Source: Balneolaceae bacterium (GTDB lineage: Bacteria > Bacteroidota > Rhodothermia > Balneolales > Balneolaceae). From it: a stretch of 64,000 bases of DNA. Positions 38,254-47,367 of the stretch are shown in pieces; within the stretch, counting starts at the first letter, position 1, and each line of letters starts with the position of its first letter. The DNA lies in NCBI GenBank assembly GCA_034521445.1, contig JAXHMM010000005.1, positions 186,001 to 250,000 on the forward strand, given 5' to 3'. The notes under the pieces were generated by a model that worked only from the letters and a program-made list of their open reading frames with translations, was not told the origin of the DNA and ran no database searches. A program made the translations under genes and the position numbers.

Positions 38254-40326
38254 CTAGTTTCGGTGTATCTGCCAGGCGCTGTTGCTCAGCTCCACCCATC
38301 GCTCATAAAGACGAATTAGTTGCGGAAATTGTTCCTTGCGGAATTTGATGCGCGAGATATCGATGTCGTATCCGTAGCGGAGGGTGTTCCCCTCCAACCT
38401 GTACTCCTCCTGCAGCCAGGCCCCGTCCAGCTCCAGGGAGCGTCCGCCCTCTTCCCGGCCCGCTGCGCGCCAGCCATCGGGCAGGTGGATCTCGTAGGCC
38501 AGGTTGAGCCGCTCGGGAGCGTCGAGCGTGACGGGCAGGTCGCGGGAGGAAGACTCGAAAGGATTGCTCATCAGGTAGCCCACCACCATGGGCGGGTACT
38601 CCAGGGCGTCGGTAAAGCTGCGCGCGTAACCCGGGATGCGAAACTCCGACCGCATGCGCACCTGCCGGTCGTAGTCGTCCGCCCCTTCCAGGGTGCTTCC
38701 CGACAGCGAGATCTCCCCGTAACCTTCAAAGAGGGCCTGCCGGATCACCTCTTCCGGGAGAGCGCCCTCGGAAAGCCGGCGGCGGATGGTCTGCTTGGGA
38801 TATCCCGCACTGGAAGCCTCCACCCGCCCCCGCAGATCCCCGTTGGGAAGCAGCTCCCCTTCCAACTGTATGTCAATGGCGAAAACGCTGCCTGAGGGAT
38901 TCGTAGACACCCATTGGTAGTCCTCCCCGCGCAGCAGAAGGCCTGTCTGGTTGTACATGGGCACGGGAATGAGTCCGGGCTGGGCATGGGGAAAGCTGGC
39001 ATCCATGATCACGGAGGAGTCGCCGTCCGCCGCCCAGGTAAGCTGGGCGTTAAACTGGTAAAAGGAGGGAAAGGATCGGTTCAACTGGCCCGAGGTACGC
39101 GTGGAGATAAGCAGCGGCCACGCCTCGATGCCTGCCCCGCGCAGCATGGCCGTAAGGGTCTGGTTGATGGCGGCCTGGTCGGCCGACACGCCTTCCAGCA
39201 CCAGGGAGTCGCCCTGGGCGCTGGAGGCGCGGCTGGAGCCGCTGTAGTTGACCCGACCGTTGAGATAGCGGTAGATGCTGTCACGCGCCGCCTCTCCGCC
39301 GCCGGCGGCCAGGGCAATCTCCGCCCCCAGTTTTCGCGCCCTGTCGTAGGAGGCGATGCGCCCCAGAATATCTTGTTTGCGGCGGAGTTCAGCGACCACG
39401 AATTCCCAGCTGTTTTCCAGGGGTTGGCGCGGAAGTCCGAATTCGCTGATTTGAAAATGGACCTGTGCCCGATAATCGTCCACGGAGGTTATGTAGCTCT
39501 CCTCGCGCACGGCGGAGAGATTGCGCGCCGTCCAGTGCTCCAGGGTGACCGGCTCGGGCCGCTCAAAGGTAAATACACGCGGTACGGAGCTGGTGTCCAC
39601 CCTCTCCACCCGGTGCTCCGGGCTTCCTCCCCCGGGAAAGTTCTCCACGCTGGCCGCGTAGCGCAGATAGGCGGGGTATTCGACGCTCACCTGCGCAAGC
39701 AGGGTGGGCACGGGGTGGGAAAAGTAGAACTCGGGAAGCTCCTGAATGTAGCGGCGGCGCACCTTGTAACTGTACTCCAGCACCGAGCCGTCGGTGACAT
39801 CGGGCATGGTGAACTCCATGATGTTGTAGCGCGCATTCACGTTTATGACCCGGCGGCCGCTGTCGGCCAGGGCCACCCGCGAGCCGTCGGGGTGCCAGGT
39901 CGCCGCCCGAAGTTCCTGTATCTGCTCCATCTCCTGGTCAAAGTACCAGGGGATGGAAACCACGGAGGCCTCCCGCGCGGAGGCGTCAAAGACCTTGATA
40001 CGCACGATGTGGTGAAGGACGGCCACCACGCTTCCCGACTCATCATCAAAGGTCACGTAGAGCTCTTTGTGGGCATAAAGCCAGGGGGCCCCGCGGGCGA
40101 AAGACGGCAGGTCGGAGGGCCGGAGATTCAGCAGGGAGTCGGGCACCTCCCCGTAGGCGGTACGTGGACCCAGTTCGTCGGGACCGGCCAGTCGGATCGG
40201 CACCCGTGCGGAGTCAGCCTGGCCGCCGTCCTGCGCATGCGCTGGAGCCGGCCGGAGGGTGACGGCCAGAACCAGCACCAACAGGAAGGTGAATGCGGAA
40301 AGGCGGTTTCTCATGGGCGTGGTCAT
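38254..40326 (-). CDS. Exported DUF3857/transglutaminase-like protein
   Basis: 690 residues. The ATG at 40326 (or 40314) opens a signal peptide (FTFLLVLVLAVTLRPAPAHA). A DUF3857-type N-terminal region (HHIVRIKVFDASARE..., DGSVLEYSYKVRRRY) is followed by a transglutaminase-like domain whose catalytic cysteine is not evident: the expected GxCxxxA motif reads AAINQTLTAMLRGAGIEAWPLLI, with Q-T where Cys would sit. So it may be a structural relative. A third, beta-rich domain ends the protein. It precedes pyrC on the strand with a 38-base gap and may be cotranscribed. Common in Bacteroidota envelopes. Confidence 0.75.
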   Translation of the reverse strand: MTTPMRNRLSAFTFLLVLVLAVTLRPAPAHAQDGGQADSARVPIRLAGPDELGPRTAYGEVPDSLLNLRPSDLPSFARGAPWLYAHKELYVTFDDESGSVVAVLHHIVRIKVFDASAREASVVSIPWYFDQEMEQIQELRAATWHPDGSRVALADSGRRVINVNARYNIMEFTMPDVTDGSVLEYSYKVRRRYIQELPEFYFSHPVPTLLAQVSVEYPAYLRYAASVENFPGGGSPEHRVERVDTSSVPRVFTFERPEPVTLEHWTARNLSAVREESYITSVDDYRAQVHFQISEFGLPRQPLENSWEFVVAELRRKQDILGRIASYDRARKLGAEIALAAGGGEAARDSIYRYLNGRVNYSGSSRASSAQGDSLVLEGVSADQAAINQTLTAMLRGAGIEAWPLLISTRTSGQLNRSFPSFYQFNAQLTWAADGDSSVIMDASFPHAQPGLIPVPMYNQTGLLLRGEDYQWVSTNPSGSVFAIDIQLEGELLPNGDLRGRVEASSAGYPKQTIRRRLSEGALPEEVIRQALFEGYGEISLSGSTLEGADDYDRQVRMRSEFRIPGYARSFTDALEYPPMVVGYLMSNPFESSSRDLPVTLDAPERLNLAYEIHLPDGWRAAGREEGGRSLELDGAWLQEEYRLEGNTLRYGYDIDISRIKFRKEQFPQLIRLYERWVELSNSAWQIHRN

Positions 40327-40364
40327 CTCAAAGCCGGAACGGACAGAAGAAGACGGAATTGTTC

Positions 40365-41660
40365 CTAGAGACGGTTCTCCACCAGGCGACCCTTGTTGTA
40401 GACGGCCACAGCGCGTCCGGTCAGCTCCTGTCCCAGGTAGGGAGAGTTGGCCGACTTTGAGTGCACGCGATCCCGCGTGAAGGTCCACCTTTCGTCGGTG
40501 TTGAATAAGGTAAGATTGGCCTTGCCGCCCTCCTCCAGGCCGGGGATCTCCAGGTTGAGGATCTCGCGGGGGCGATAGACCAGCTTTTCCATGAGAGCAG
40601 CCAGGTCGAGATGCCCCGGTTCCAGAAGCCGGCTCACCGACACCGGCCAGGCCGTTTCCAGTCCAATAATCCCGTTGGAAGCGTAGATGAACTCCACATC
40701 CTTCTCCTCGATGGCGTGGGGGGCGTGGTCGGTGCAAATAGCGTCGATGGTGCCGTCGGCCAGTCCCCCGATGATCGCCTCCACATCTTCGGCGGTGCGC
40801 AGCGGGGGATGCATCTTGCAGTTGGTGTCGAAGTCGCGCCGTTCGATCTCCTCGTCGGTGAGGTCGAAGTGATGCGGGCAGACTTCCGTGGTAACCCTGA
40901 TGCCCTCCTCCTTGGCGCGGCGCACCAGCTCCACCGCGCGGGCGGTGCTGATGTGGGCCACATGGAGGTGTCCCCCGGTGAACTGCGCCAGCAGAAGGTC
41001 ACGCGCAATCATCACCTCCTCGGCGATGCCCGGGGTGCCGTCGAGTCCCAGCCTGGTCGACACCCTTCCCTCGTGCATGTGGCCGGGACGCGAAAGCCTG
41101 AGGTCCTCCTCGTGGTTGATGACGGGCACGTCCAGCATGGAGGCATACTCCAGGGCGATGCGCATAAGGCCGGAGTCGAACACCGGGTCGCCGTCGTCGC
41201 TGAAGGCCACCGCGCCGCCCTCCTTCATGTCGGACATCTCCGCCAGCTCCCTGCCTTCCCGCTCCTGGGAGACGCAGCCTATGGGATGCACCTCCACGGG
41301 GAGGCCGGCCGATTTCTTTTTGATGAACTCCACCACGTCGCGGGTGTGGATGGGCGGGGTGGTGTTGGGCATGCAGGCCACCTCGGTGAAGCCCCCGAAG
41401 ACAGCGGCCCGGCAGCCCGTCTCAATGGTCTCCTTATGCTCATGGCCCGGCTCGCGCAGATGCACGTGCATATCCATCCAGCCCGGGGAGACATAGGCGC
41501 CCTCCCCGTCAAGGACCTTCTCGCCGTCGCCCGCCTCCAGGCCCTGGCCCGTTTCGGCGATTTTACCGCCGCGGATGCGAATGTCGGACTTCCGCTTGCC
41601 GTCATGGCCGCGGCCGACCGGCCGTACGTTCTGAATGAGGAGATCAGGAGTATGACTCAT
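40365..41660 (-). CDS. pyrC: Dihydroorotase
   Basis: Zinc amidohydrolase converting carbamoyl aspartate to dihydroorotate in pyrimidine synthesis. 431 residues. N-terminal HxH as DMHVHLREPGHEHKETI, GGFTEVACMPNTTPP, HEED and LHVAHIST for the other metal ligands, and CTDHAPHAIEEKDVEF with the catalytic Asp. Type I (PyrC2/AllB-like) rather than the short E. coli type. Sits alone after the direct repeat region. Confidence 0.93.
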   Translation of the reverse strand: MSHTPDLLIQNVRPVGRGHDGKRKSDIRIRGGKIAETGQGLEAGDGEKVLDGEGAYVSPGWMDMHVHLREPGHEHKETIETGCRAAVFGGFTEVACMPNTTPPIHTRDVVEFIKKKSAGLPVEVHPIGCVSQEREGRELAEMSDMKEGGAVAFSDDGDPVFDSGLMRIALEYASMLDVPVINHEEDLRLSRPGHMHEGRVSTRLGLDGTPGIAEEVMIARDLLLAQFTGGHLHVAHISTARAVELVRRAKEEGIRVTTEVCPHHFDLTDEEIERRDFDTNCKMHPPLRTAEDVEAIIGGLADGTIDAICTDHAPHAIEEKDVEFIYASNGIIGLETAWPVSVSRLLEPGHLDLAALMEKLVYRPREILNLEIPGLEEGGKANLTLFNTDERWTFTRDRVHSKSANSPYLGQELTGRAVAVYNKGRLVENRL

Positions 41661-41723
41661 GGCGGGAATCTGTTATTTTGGGCAAAATATAGCTGTTTTC
41701 CTTTGAATTTAATAACCGCCCGA

Positions 41724-41774
41724 CATGCCGCAGTCCGAGCTGTTCACGCCTTCCACGCTGAGCGTTTCCGATCT
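41724..41774 (+). repeat. 51-bp direct repeat, copy A of the xseA start
   Basis: Identical over 51 bases to 42160-42210, the first 17 codons of xseA (MPQSELFTPSTLSVSDL). After it the sequence diverges: reading continues about 25 residues to a stop, so it is not an xseA gene. Together the repeats flank a 385-base segment with the DUF433 gene. Confidence 0.85.
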
Positions 41775-41871
41775 AAAAGGGCGTATCGGAGGTACCGGGG
41801 CGATATCCCTCCGACTGATTGTCTGTAGTTGCGGGATTGATTACCTTGGTATGTAGTAAAGCCGGAAAATC

Positions 41872-42108
41872 ATGAGCGAACAACTCCTGCATAGAATTAC
41901 CAAGAACCCCGAAATTTGCCACGGGAAGCCTACCATTCGCGGCCTGCGATATCCCGTTGACTCGATGTTGGAGCTTATGGCGTCGGGCATGAGCCATGAG
42001 GAGATCTTAGAGGATTATCCCGATCTGGAGAAAGAGGACCTGCTGGCCTGTCTGGAATATGCCGCACGGGTAACCCAAACCAAGAAAGCGCAAAAAATTG
42101 CCCCGTGA
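41872..42108 (+). CDS. DUF433 protein, antitoxin-like
   Basis: 78 residues of the DUF433 family (HRITKNPEICHGKPTIRGLR, then PVDSMLELMASGMSHEEIL). DUF433 proteins are often paired with PIN-like DUF5615 toxins and viewed as VapB-like antitoxins. Here no toxin follows: after the stop only about 14 codons (VRVVNEEEIQVHY) precede the xseA repeat. It may be a solitary remnant. It lies between the two copies of the xseA start. Confidence 0.75.
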   Translation: MSEQLLHRITKNPEICHGKPTIRGLRYPVDSMLELMASGMSHEEILEDYPDLEKEDLLACLEYAARVTQTKKAQKIAP

Positions 42109-42159
42109 GAGTCGTAAATGAGGAAGAAATCCAGGTCCACTATTAACGGACGTATTTAC

Positions 42160-42210
42160 CATGCCGCAGTCCGAGCTGTTCACGCCTTCCACGCTGAGCG
42201 TTTCCGATCT
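42160..42210 (+). repeat. 51-bp direct repeat, copy B, the true xseA start
   Basis: Identical to 41724-41774. This copy continues directly into the xseA coding sequence. Confidence 0.85.
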
Positions 42211-43422
42211 TACAGGGGAGATCAAGGAGATTCTGGAGGGACACTTCCCGGACGTACGGGTGGAGGGGGAGGTAAGCAACGCCAGCCGCAGCCGCAGCGG
42301 ACATGTATACTTCACACTGAAGGACGAGGACGCCCAGCTCTCCTGCGTGATCTGGCGCAGCACGCGCAGCCGAAGGGAAATCGAGCTGGAGGACGGACAG
42401 CAGATCGTGGCCGGCGGAGAAATCCAGGTCTATCCCCTCACGGCAAGTACCAGCTCATCGTGCGCTCGGTGGAACAGGCCGGAAAGGGCGCCCTGCAGGA
42501 GGCCTTCGAAAAACTGAAGGCCCGGCTGAAAGACGAAGGGCTCTTTGAGGAAAAGCACAAACAGGCCCTGCCGAAATACCCCCGGCGCATCGGCGTGATC
42601 ACCTCCGCCACCGGGGCCGCCTTTCACGACATCAGGGATACCGTGGCCAAACGCTGGCCGCTGGCCACCCTGGTACTGCACCACGCCAGCGTGCAGGGCG
42701 TGAAGGCCGCCCCCGAACTGGTGCGCGCCATTGAATACTTCACGCGCGAGAAGAACGTGGACGTACTTGTGGTAGGACGCGGGGGCGGCTCGCTGGAAGA
42801 TCTCTGGCCATTCAACGAGGAGGCGGTGGCACGGGCTTTATTTGCCTGCCCGCTTCCCGTGATCAGCGCGGTGGGACACGAAACGGATTTCAGCATTTCT
42901 GATTTTGTGGCCGACGTCCGCGCCGCTACGCCCACCCAGGCGGCCATCCTGGCTACGCCCGACATCAACGAGCAGCGGATGTACGTGGACGACCTGGCCA
43001 CGCGGGTGGCCGAAGGAGTGCCCGAACGTATACTGCGGCAAAAGGAGCGGGTAAGCCAGCTCCTGAAATCCCATGCGCTGGGGGCCATCCGCCAGAAAGT
43101 GATCAACACCCGGGAGCGTATTCACAGCTATGCAGGCCGGCTGAAGCATGTTGGAGAGCGAACGCTCACCGGACGGAGGGACCGCCTGAAACGCCTGGCC
43201 GAGCAGCTGCGCCACCGCGGGGAGCTCCAGCTCTCCGGCCGCCGGGAACGGCTGACGGAGCTTCGTCACCGCCTGGAGATGCTTGACATGAACGCCCCGC
43301 TGGAACGGGGCTTCGTGCGTGTGCACCAGGAGGGGAGGTGGGTGCGCAAGGCGGAGGCCTTTGACAATGACGCGGCTTTCGAGCTGGAATGGAAGGACCG
43401 GCGGGTGGACGTGCACCCCTGA
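42161..43422 (+). CDS. xseA: Exodeoxyribonuclease VII large subunit, with a frameshift
   Basis: Nuclease subunit degrading single-stranded DNA. The first part reads MPQSELFTPSTLSVSDLTGE and VEGEVSNASRSRSGHVYFTLK (OB fold). The second part reads KYQLIVRSVEQAGKGAL, RIGVITSATGAAFHDI, VVGRGGGSLEDLWPFNEE and AVGHETDFSISDFVAD. The change of frame occurs at the CCCC run at 42434-42437: adding one C gives YPPHGKYQLIV. Restored, the protein has about 420 residues. No xseB follows. The cause is probably an assembly error. Confidence 0.85.
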
Positions 43423-43446
43423 TGCCGCCGGCACCCGGAGCGCCGC

Positions 43447-44589
43447 CTACTGCACTTTTTTCCTGTAACGCATCACCGCGGCCGGCAGGATGAGGGCCGC
43501 CATTCCCCCCAGCACGCCCACCAGAAGGGCGATGTCCGCCAGCCCCGCCCCCTTCAGCATGACCCTGCGCATGATCTCAATGAAATGTGCCACGGGGTTG
43601 CCCCAGGTGAGCTGCCGCGCCCACTCCGGCATGCTCTCAACAGGCGTGAAGAGCCCGCCCATGAGAATAAACACCACCATGATGAACCAGGCGATGAACA
43701 TGGCCTGCTGCTGGGTGTGGGTAACGGTGGAGATGAACAGCCCCAGTCCCTGCACCACCAGCAGGTAGAGGGCGGCCACGCCCATAAGAAGCAGCACGCT
43801 GCCGGTAAAAGGAATGTGAAAGCCCCAGCGCGCGATGGCCAGTCCCAGCGCCAGCTCAAACATGGCGATGATCCAGAAGGGCAGCAGCTTGGCGATAATG
43901 AACTGGTACCTGCGCACCGGGCTGACGTTGAGCTGCTCGATGGTGCCCAGCTCCCGTTCGCGCACGATATTCATGCCCGACAGAAACATGCCTATCATGG
44001 AGACCAGAACCACCAGGATGCCCGGCACCATGTAGTGCAGGTAGTCCAGCTGCGGGTTGTACCAGTTGGAGGGATGAACGGCGATGGTCCCGGCCCGGGT
44101 GACCTGGGCGCCGGCTTCCCCGCTGGCGCCGGCCGCTTCGAATCGGGGAGTCACCTCCCGGTTGAAATCCGCCACGATAGCCTGTCCGTAGGCCTGGATA
44201 AGGCCCGCCTTGGTGCCGTCCACCGCGTCGATGAGAAACTGCACCGGCGCGCTTCCTCCCCCGGCCAGCCTCTCCCCGAATCCGTCGGGTATTTCCAGGA
44301 CCACGTCGGCTTCGCCCGATTGCAGCAGGCGAATGCCCTCGCCGGAGTTGCCGGAAGCGGAGGCGACCCGGAAGTAGCCGGAGGCCTGCAGTTTGGCCGT
44401 CAACCTCTGAGAGAGCTGCGAGCGGTCGCGGTCCACCAGGTGCAAATTGGCCCGGTTCAGCTCGAAGGTGGCGGCGAATGAGAGCACCACCAGCTGGATT
44501 ACCGGCATCACGAAGATGATGGGCAGCATCCCCTTGTTGCGGAAGATCTGCAGGAACTCCTTCTGCAGGAGAAATCGTATGGTTCTCAT
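43447..44589 (-). CDS. ABC-2 type permease (YbhR-like), efflux system
   Basis: 380 residues from the ATG at 44589. One N-terminal helix (LPIIFVMPVIQLVVLSFAA), a large periplasmic loop, and five C-terminal helices with ERELGTIEQLNVSPVRRYQF. The start overlaps the stop of the previous permease (ATGA); a longer frame upstream is not coding. Pairs with the preceding gene, as YbhR with YbhS in E. coli. Substrate not known. Confidence 0.87.
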   Translation of the reverse strand: MRTIRFLLQKEFLQIFRNKGMLPIIFVMPVIQLVVLSFAATFELNRANLHLVDRDRSQLSQRLTAKLQASGYFRVASASGNSGEGIRLLQSGEADVVLEIPDGFGERLAGGGSAPVQFLIDAVDGTKAGLIQAYGQAIVADFNREVTPRFEAAGASGEAGAQVTRAGTIAVHPSNWYNPQLDYLHYMVPGILVVLVSMIGMFLSGMNIVRERELGTIEQLNVSPVRRYQFIIAKLLPFWIIAMFELALGLAIARWGFHIPFTGSVLLLMGVAALYLLVVQGLGLFISTVTHTQQQAMFIAWFIMVVFILMGGLFTPVESMPEWARQLTWGNPVAHFIEIMRRVMLKGAGLADIALLVGVLGGMAALILPAAVMRYRKKVQ

Positions 44590-45695
44590 TCCAGCCTCGA
44601 TTTGAAGTTGGCGATACTGAGTCCCACGAAGCCGGCCATCATGACGACCAGTATGAGGGTTTCCTTCCAGAGCATGGGCAGTCCCGCGTCCTTGAGCATG
44701 ACGCCGCGCACAATGACCAGAAACCAGCGCGCAGGTATGAGATTGCTGAGCCACTGCAGTACCCCGGGCATGCTGGAGATGGGAAAGATGAAACCAGACA
44801 GCAGCACGGTAGGCAGCAGGAGCCCGGCCAGGGAAACCATCATGGCCGTCTGCTGGTCGTCGGTGCGCGTAGATATGAACACGCCCAGCGAAAGAGCCAC
44901 AAAAATAAAGAGCAGTGACTCGCCCAGCAGCAGGATGTAGGAGCCTCGCACGGGTACGTCGAATACCAGCCTGGCCAGCAGCAGGATGGCGAGCACGTCG
45001 AGGAAGGCGAGGGCCAGGTAGGGCAGTGTTTTGCCCACCACGATGTGAAGGGGTCGTAGGGGCGAGACGAGCAGCACCTCCATGTTGCCCATCTCCTTTT
45101 CCCGGGTTATAGAGATGGAGGTCATCAGCGTGCAGATGAGCATGAGGATGACCGCGATCAGTCCCGGTACGAAAAGATTCACGCTCTCCAGGGTGGGATT
45201 AAACATCATTACGGGCTGCAAGGCGGCCCCCGGCACCAAATTTTGATTCTGAGGGCCTATCTCATTCTGGTAATCGTTTACTATGGCCGTTGCATACTCC
45301 TGGACAAGCTTTGAGAGATTGGGGTTGGAGGCGTCTGTGATGAGCTGAATGTCCGCCTGACGTCCGCTGAGTAGGGTTTTGGCAAAATCAGGTGCGATGA
45401 CCACCACCTGGCCTATTTCTCCTTCGCGAAATGTGGATTCAATTTGAGACACATCGTCAAGATGCCGGTTGACCGAAAAAGTTCCGGAGGCGTCCAGCTT
45501 GGCAACGAGATTCCTGGAGTGGACGTCTCTGGAATGGTCCAGCACAGCCAATGAAGCACTATTTATCTCATTGCGTATCGCGAATCCAAATATCAACATC
45601 ATGATCACCGGCATGCCGAAGAGCACCGCCAGGGTTCGTTTGTCCCGGTAGATCTGCTTGAATTCCTTGACCACAAAGCCCTTGAAACTGCTCAT
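44586..45695 (-). CDS. ABC-2 type permease (YbhS-like), efflux system
   Basis: 369 residues. Helix at residues 22-40 (TLAVLFGMPVIMMLIFGFA), extracytoplasmic loop (NSASLAVLDHSRDVHSRNL), and five more helices including VNLFVPGLIAVILMLICTLM. The EKEMGNMEVLLVSPLRP segment between helices is typical of ABC-2. It overlaps its neighbours by four bases at each end (ATGA), so expression is coupled. Confidence 0.87.
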   Translation of the reverse strand: MSSFKGFVVKEFKQIYRDKRTLAVLFGMPVIMMLIFGFAIRNEINSASLAVLDHSRDVHSRNLVAKLDASGTFSVNRHLDDVSQIESTFREGEIGQVVVIAPDFAKTLLSGRQADIQLITDASNPNLSKLVQEYATAIVNDYQNEIGPQNQNLVPGAALQPVMMFNPTLESVNLFVPGLIAVILMLICTLMTSISITREKEMGNMEVLLVSPLRPLHIVVGKTLPYLALAFLDVLAILLLARLVFDVPVRGSYILLLGESLLFIFVALSLGVFISTRTDDQQTAMMVSLAGLLLPTVLLSGFIFPISSMPGVLQWLSNLIPARWFLVIVRGVMLKDAGLPMLWKETLILVVMMAGFVGLSIANFKSRLE

Positions 45696-46438
45696 GACCC
45701 CTCCCCCCTGATGGCTGTACGCGCCAGCCTGATAAAGATCTCCTCGATGGAGGCCGCGTTCCGGCTCTCTTTCAGTCCTTCCGGACTTCCCAGGGCCTCA
45801 ATGCGCCCGTCCACCATGATGGAGAGGCGATCGCAGTACTCGGCTTCGTCCATATAGTGCGTGGTGACGAATACGGTGGTACCATGGGAGGCCACGCGAT
45901 AGATCTCCTCCCAGAACTGCCTCCGTGTCACGGGATCAACGCCGCTGGTCGGCTCGTCCAGGAAGACAATCTCGGGATCGTGCAACAGGGCTACCGAAAA
46001 GGCCAGTTTCTGCCGCCATCCCAGGGGCAGGGAGCGAATGCGCTCGTCCCTGCTGCCCGATAGGCCCGTAGCCTGCAACAGGCCGCTGGCCTTGGCTTCA
46101 ATTTCACGGTCCGTCAGCCCGTAAATCCCCCCGTACAGGCGAATATTCTCCCAGACGGTGAGATCTTCGTAGAGAGAGAATTTCTGGCTCATATAGCCGA
46201 TGCGCCTCTTGATATCCTCCGCCCGTCGGTAGATGTCCAGTCCGGCCACTTCGGCATGGCCGGACGTGGGGCCAAGCAGTCCCGTCAACATACGCATGGA
46301 GGTGGTTTTTCCCGCCCCGTTGGCTCCCAGAAATCCAAAAATCTCCCCTCGCTCCACACGAAAGGTTATGCCGTCTACAGCGGTAAAATCGCCAAAATCA
46401 CGCCTGAGATCCTGGACATCAATAGCTGCTTTACTCAT
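45692..46438 (-). CDS. ABC transporter ATP-binding protein (second half of YbhF-like pair)
   Basis: 248 residues. Walker A FLGANGAGKTTSM, Q-loop SQKFSLY, signature RSLPLGWRQKLAFSVAL, Walker B VFLDEPTSGVD, H-loop VTTHYMDEA. The signature is LPLGW rather than the usual LSGGQ, which may be less active or typical for the partner subunit. E. coli YbhF carries two fused ATPase domains; here they are two genes. Confidence 0.88.
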   Translation of the reverse strand: MSKAAIDVQDLRRDFGDFTAVDGITFRVERGEIFGFLGANGAGKTTSMRMLTGLLGPTSGHAEVAGLDIYRRAEDIKRRIGYMSQKFSLYEDLTVWENIRLYGGIYGLTDREIEAKASGLLQATGLSGSRDERIRSLPLGWRQKLAFSVALLHDPEIVFLDEPTSGVDPVTRRQFWEEIYRVASHGTTVFVTTHYMDEAEYCDRLSIMVDGRIEALGSPEGLKESRNAASIEEIFIRLARTAIRGEGS

Positions 46439-47367
46439 TCCGGGCTTTCCCCCCTTCGGTCCATGAGCTCCATGAATACGTCCTCCACGCCCGGTTTGAT
46501 CTCCCGTACATCCACGTTCTGCGGCAGGTGATCACGCAGCAGTTTTTCCAGGCGGGCCGTATCCAACCCGCTCGAGACAGCGGTCACATGTACGGAGGCC
46601 CCGAATGGATGAACCGAATGGAGCTCTTCAAGAGACCTCAGCTGTCCAATCAATGCATACCTGTTTTCCCCTTTAACGGCCCATACGCGCCTTTGCATCC
46701 CGGAAGCCAGCTCGTCGGGCGGTGCCACCCGAAGCAGGCGCCCCTGCTGCATAAGCGCCACCCGGTCGCACCGGCGGGCCTCGTCCATGTACGGGGTCGA
46801 CACTACTACGGTGATGCCGCTGCCTGTTATCTGACCGAGCATCTGCCAGAATTCCTGTCGCGAGACGGCATCCACTCCAGTGGTAGGCTCGTCTAGCAAA
46901 AGCAGGTGGGGCCGGTGCACCAGGGCGCAGCTCAAGGCCAGCTTCTGTTTCATGCCGCCCGACAGGTCGCCCGCCAGGCGGTTCTTGAAGGGTTCAAGAT
47001 GACGGTATATGGGCTCAATGAGCTCATAGCCCTCCTGCACCGAGGTGCCAAATACAGAAGCGAAGAACGCAAGATTCTCAACTACGGAGAGGTCGCGGTA
47101 GAGTCCGAATTTGCCCGGCATGTATCCCAGCAGGGGACGCAGGCTTCGGTAGTCCCGTACGGTATCCATGCCGAGCACGCTTGCCCTGCCGGCGTCGGGA
47201 CGTATTAGAGAGGCCAGGATACGGAAGAGGGTGCTCTTGCCCGCTCCGTCCGGGCCTATTATTCCAAATAATTCTTTATTTGCGATTCGCAAACTTAAGT
47301 CTTTCAATGCCTGGACATTCTTATACGACTTTGCCAGGCCTTCCGCTATGACGGCAGGGGCGCTCAC
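46435..47367 (-). CDS. ABC transporter ATP-binding protein (first half of YbhF-like pair)
   Basis: 310 residues. Walker A IGPDGAGKSTLFR, Q-loop PGKFGLYRD, signature LSGGMKQKLALSCAL, Walker B LLLLDEPTTGVD, H-loop VVSTPYMDEA, plus a C-terminal extension with SVHPFGASVHVTAVS. Overlaps the following ATPase gene by four bases. The canonical LSGGM signature contrasts with the partner's divergent one. Confidence 0.88.
   Translation of the reverse strand: MSAPAVIAEGLAKSYKNVQALKDLSLRIANKELFGIIGPDGAGKSTLFRILASLIRPDAGRASVLGMDTVRDYRSLRPLLGYMPGKFGLYRDLSVVENLAFFASVFGTSVQEGYELIEPIYRHLEPFKNRLAGDLSGGMKQKLALSCALVHRPHLLLLDEPTTGVDAVSRQEFWQMLGQITGSGITVVVSTPYMDEARRCDRVALMQQGRLLRVAPPDELASGMQRRVWAVKGENRYALIGQLRSLEELHSVHPFGASVHVTAVSSGLDTARLEKLLRDHLPQNVDVREIKPGVEDVFMELMDRRGESPE

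Noticed and set aside
41724-42210. Insertion sequence between the repeats
   Set aside because: No transposase and no terminal inverted repeats; only a DUF433 gene lies between.
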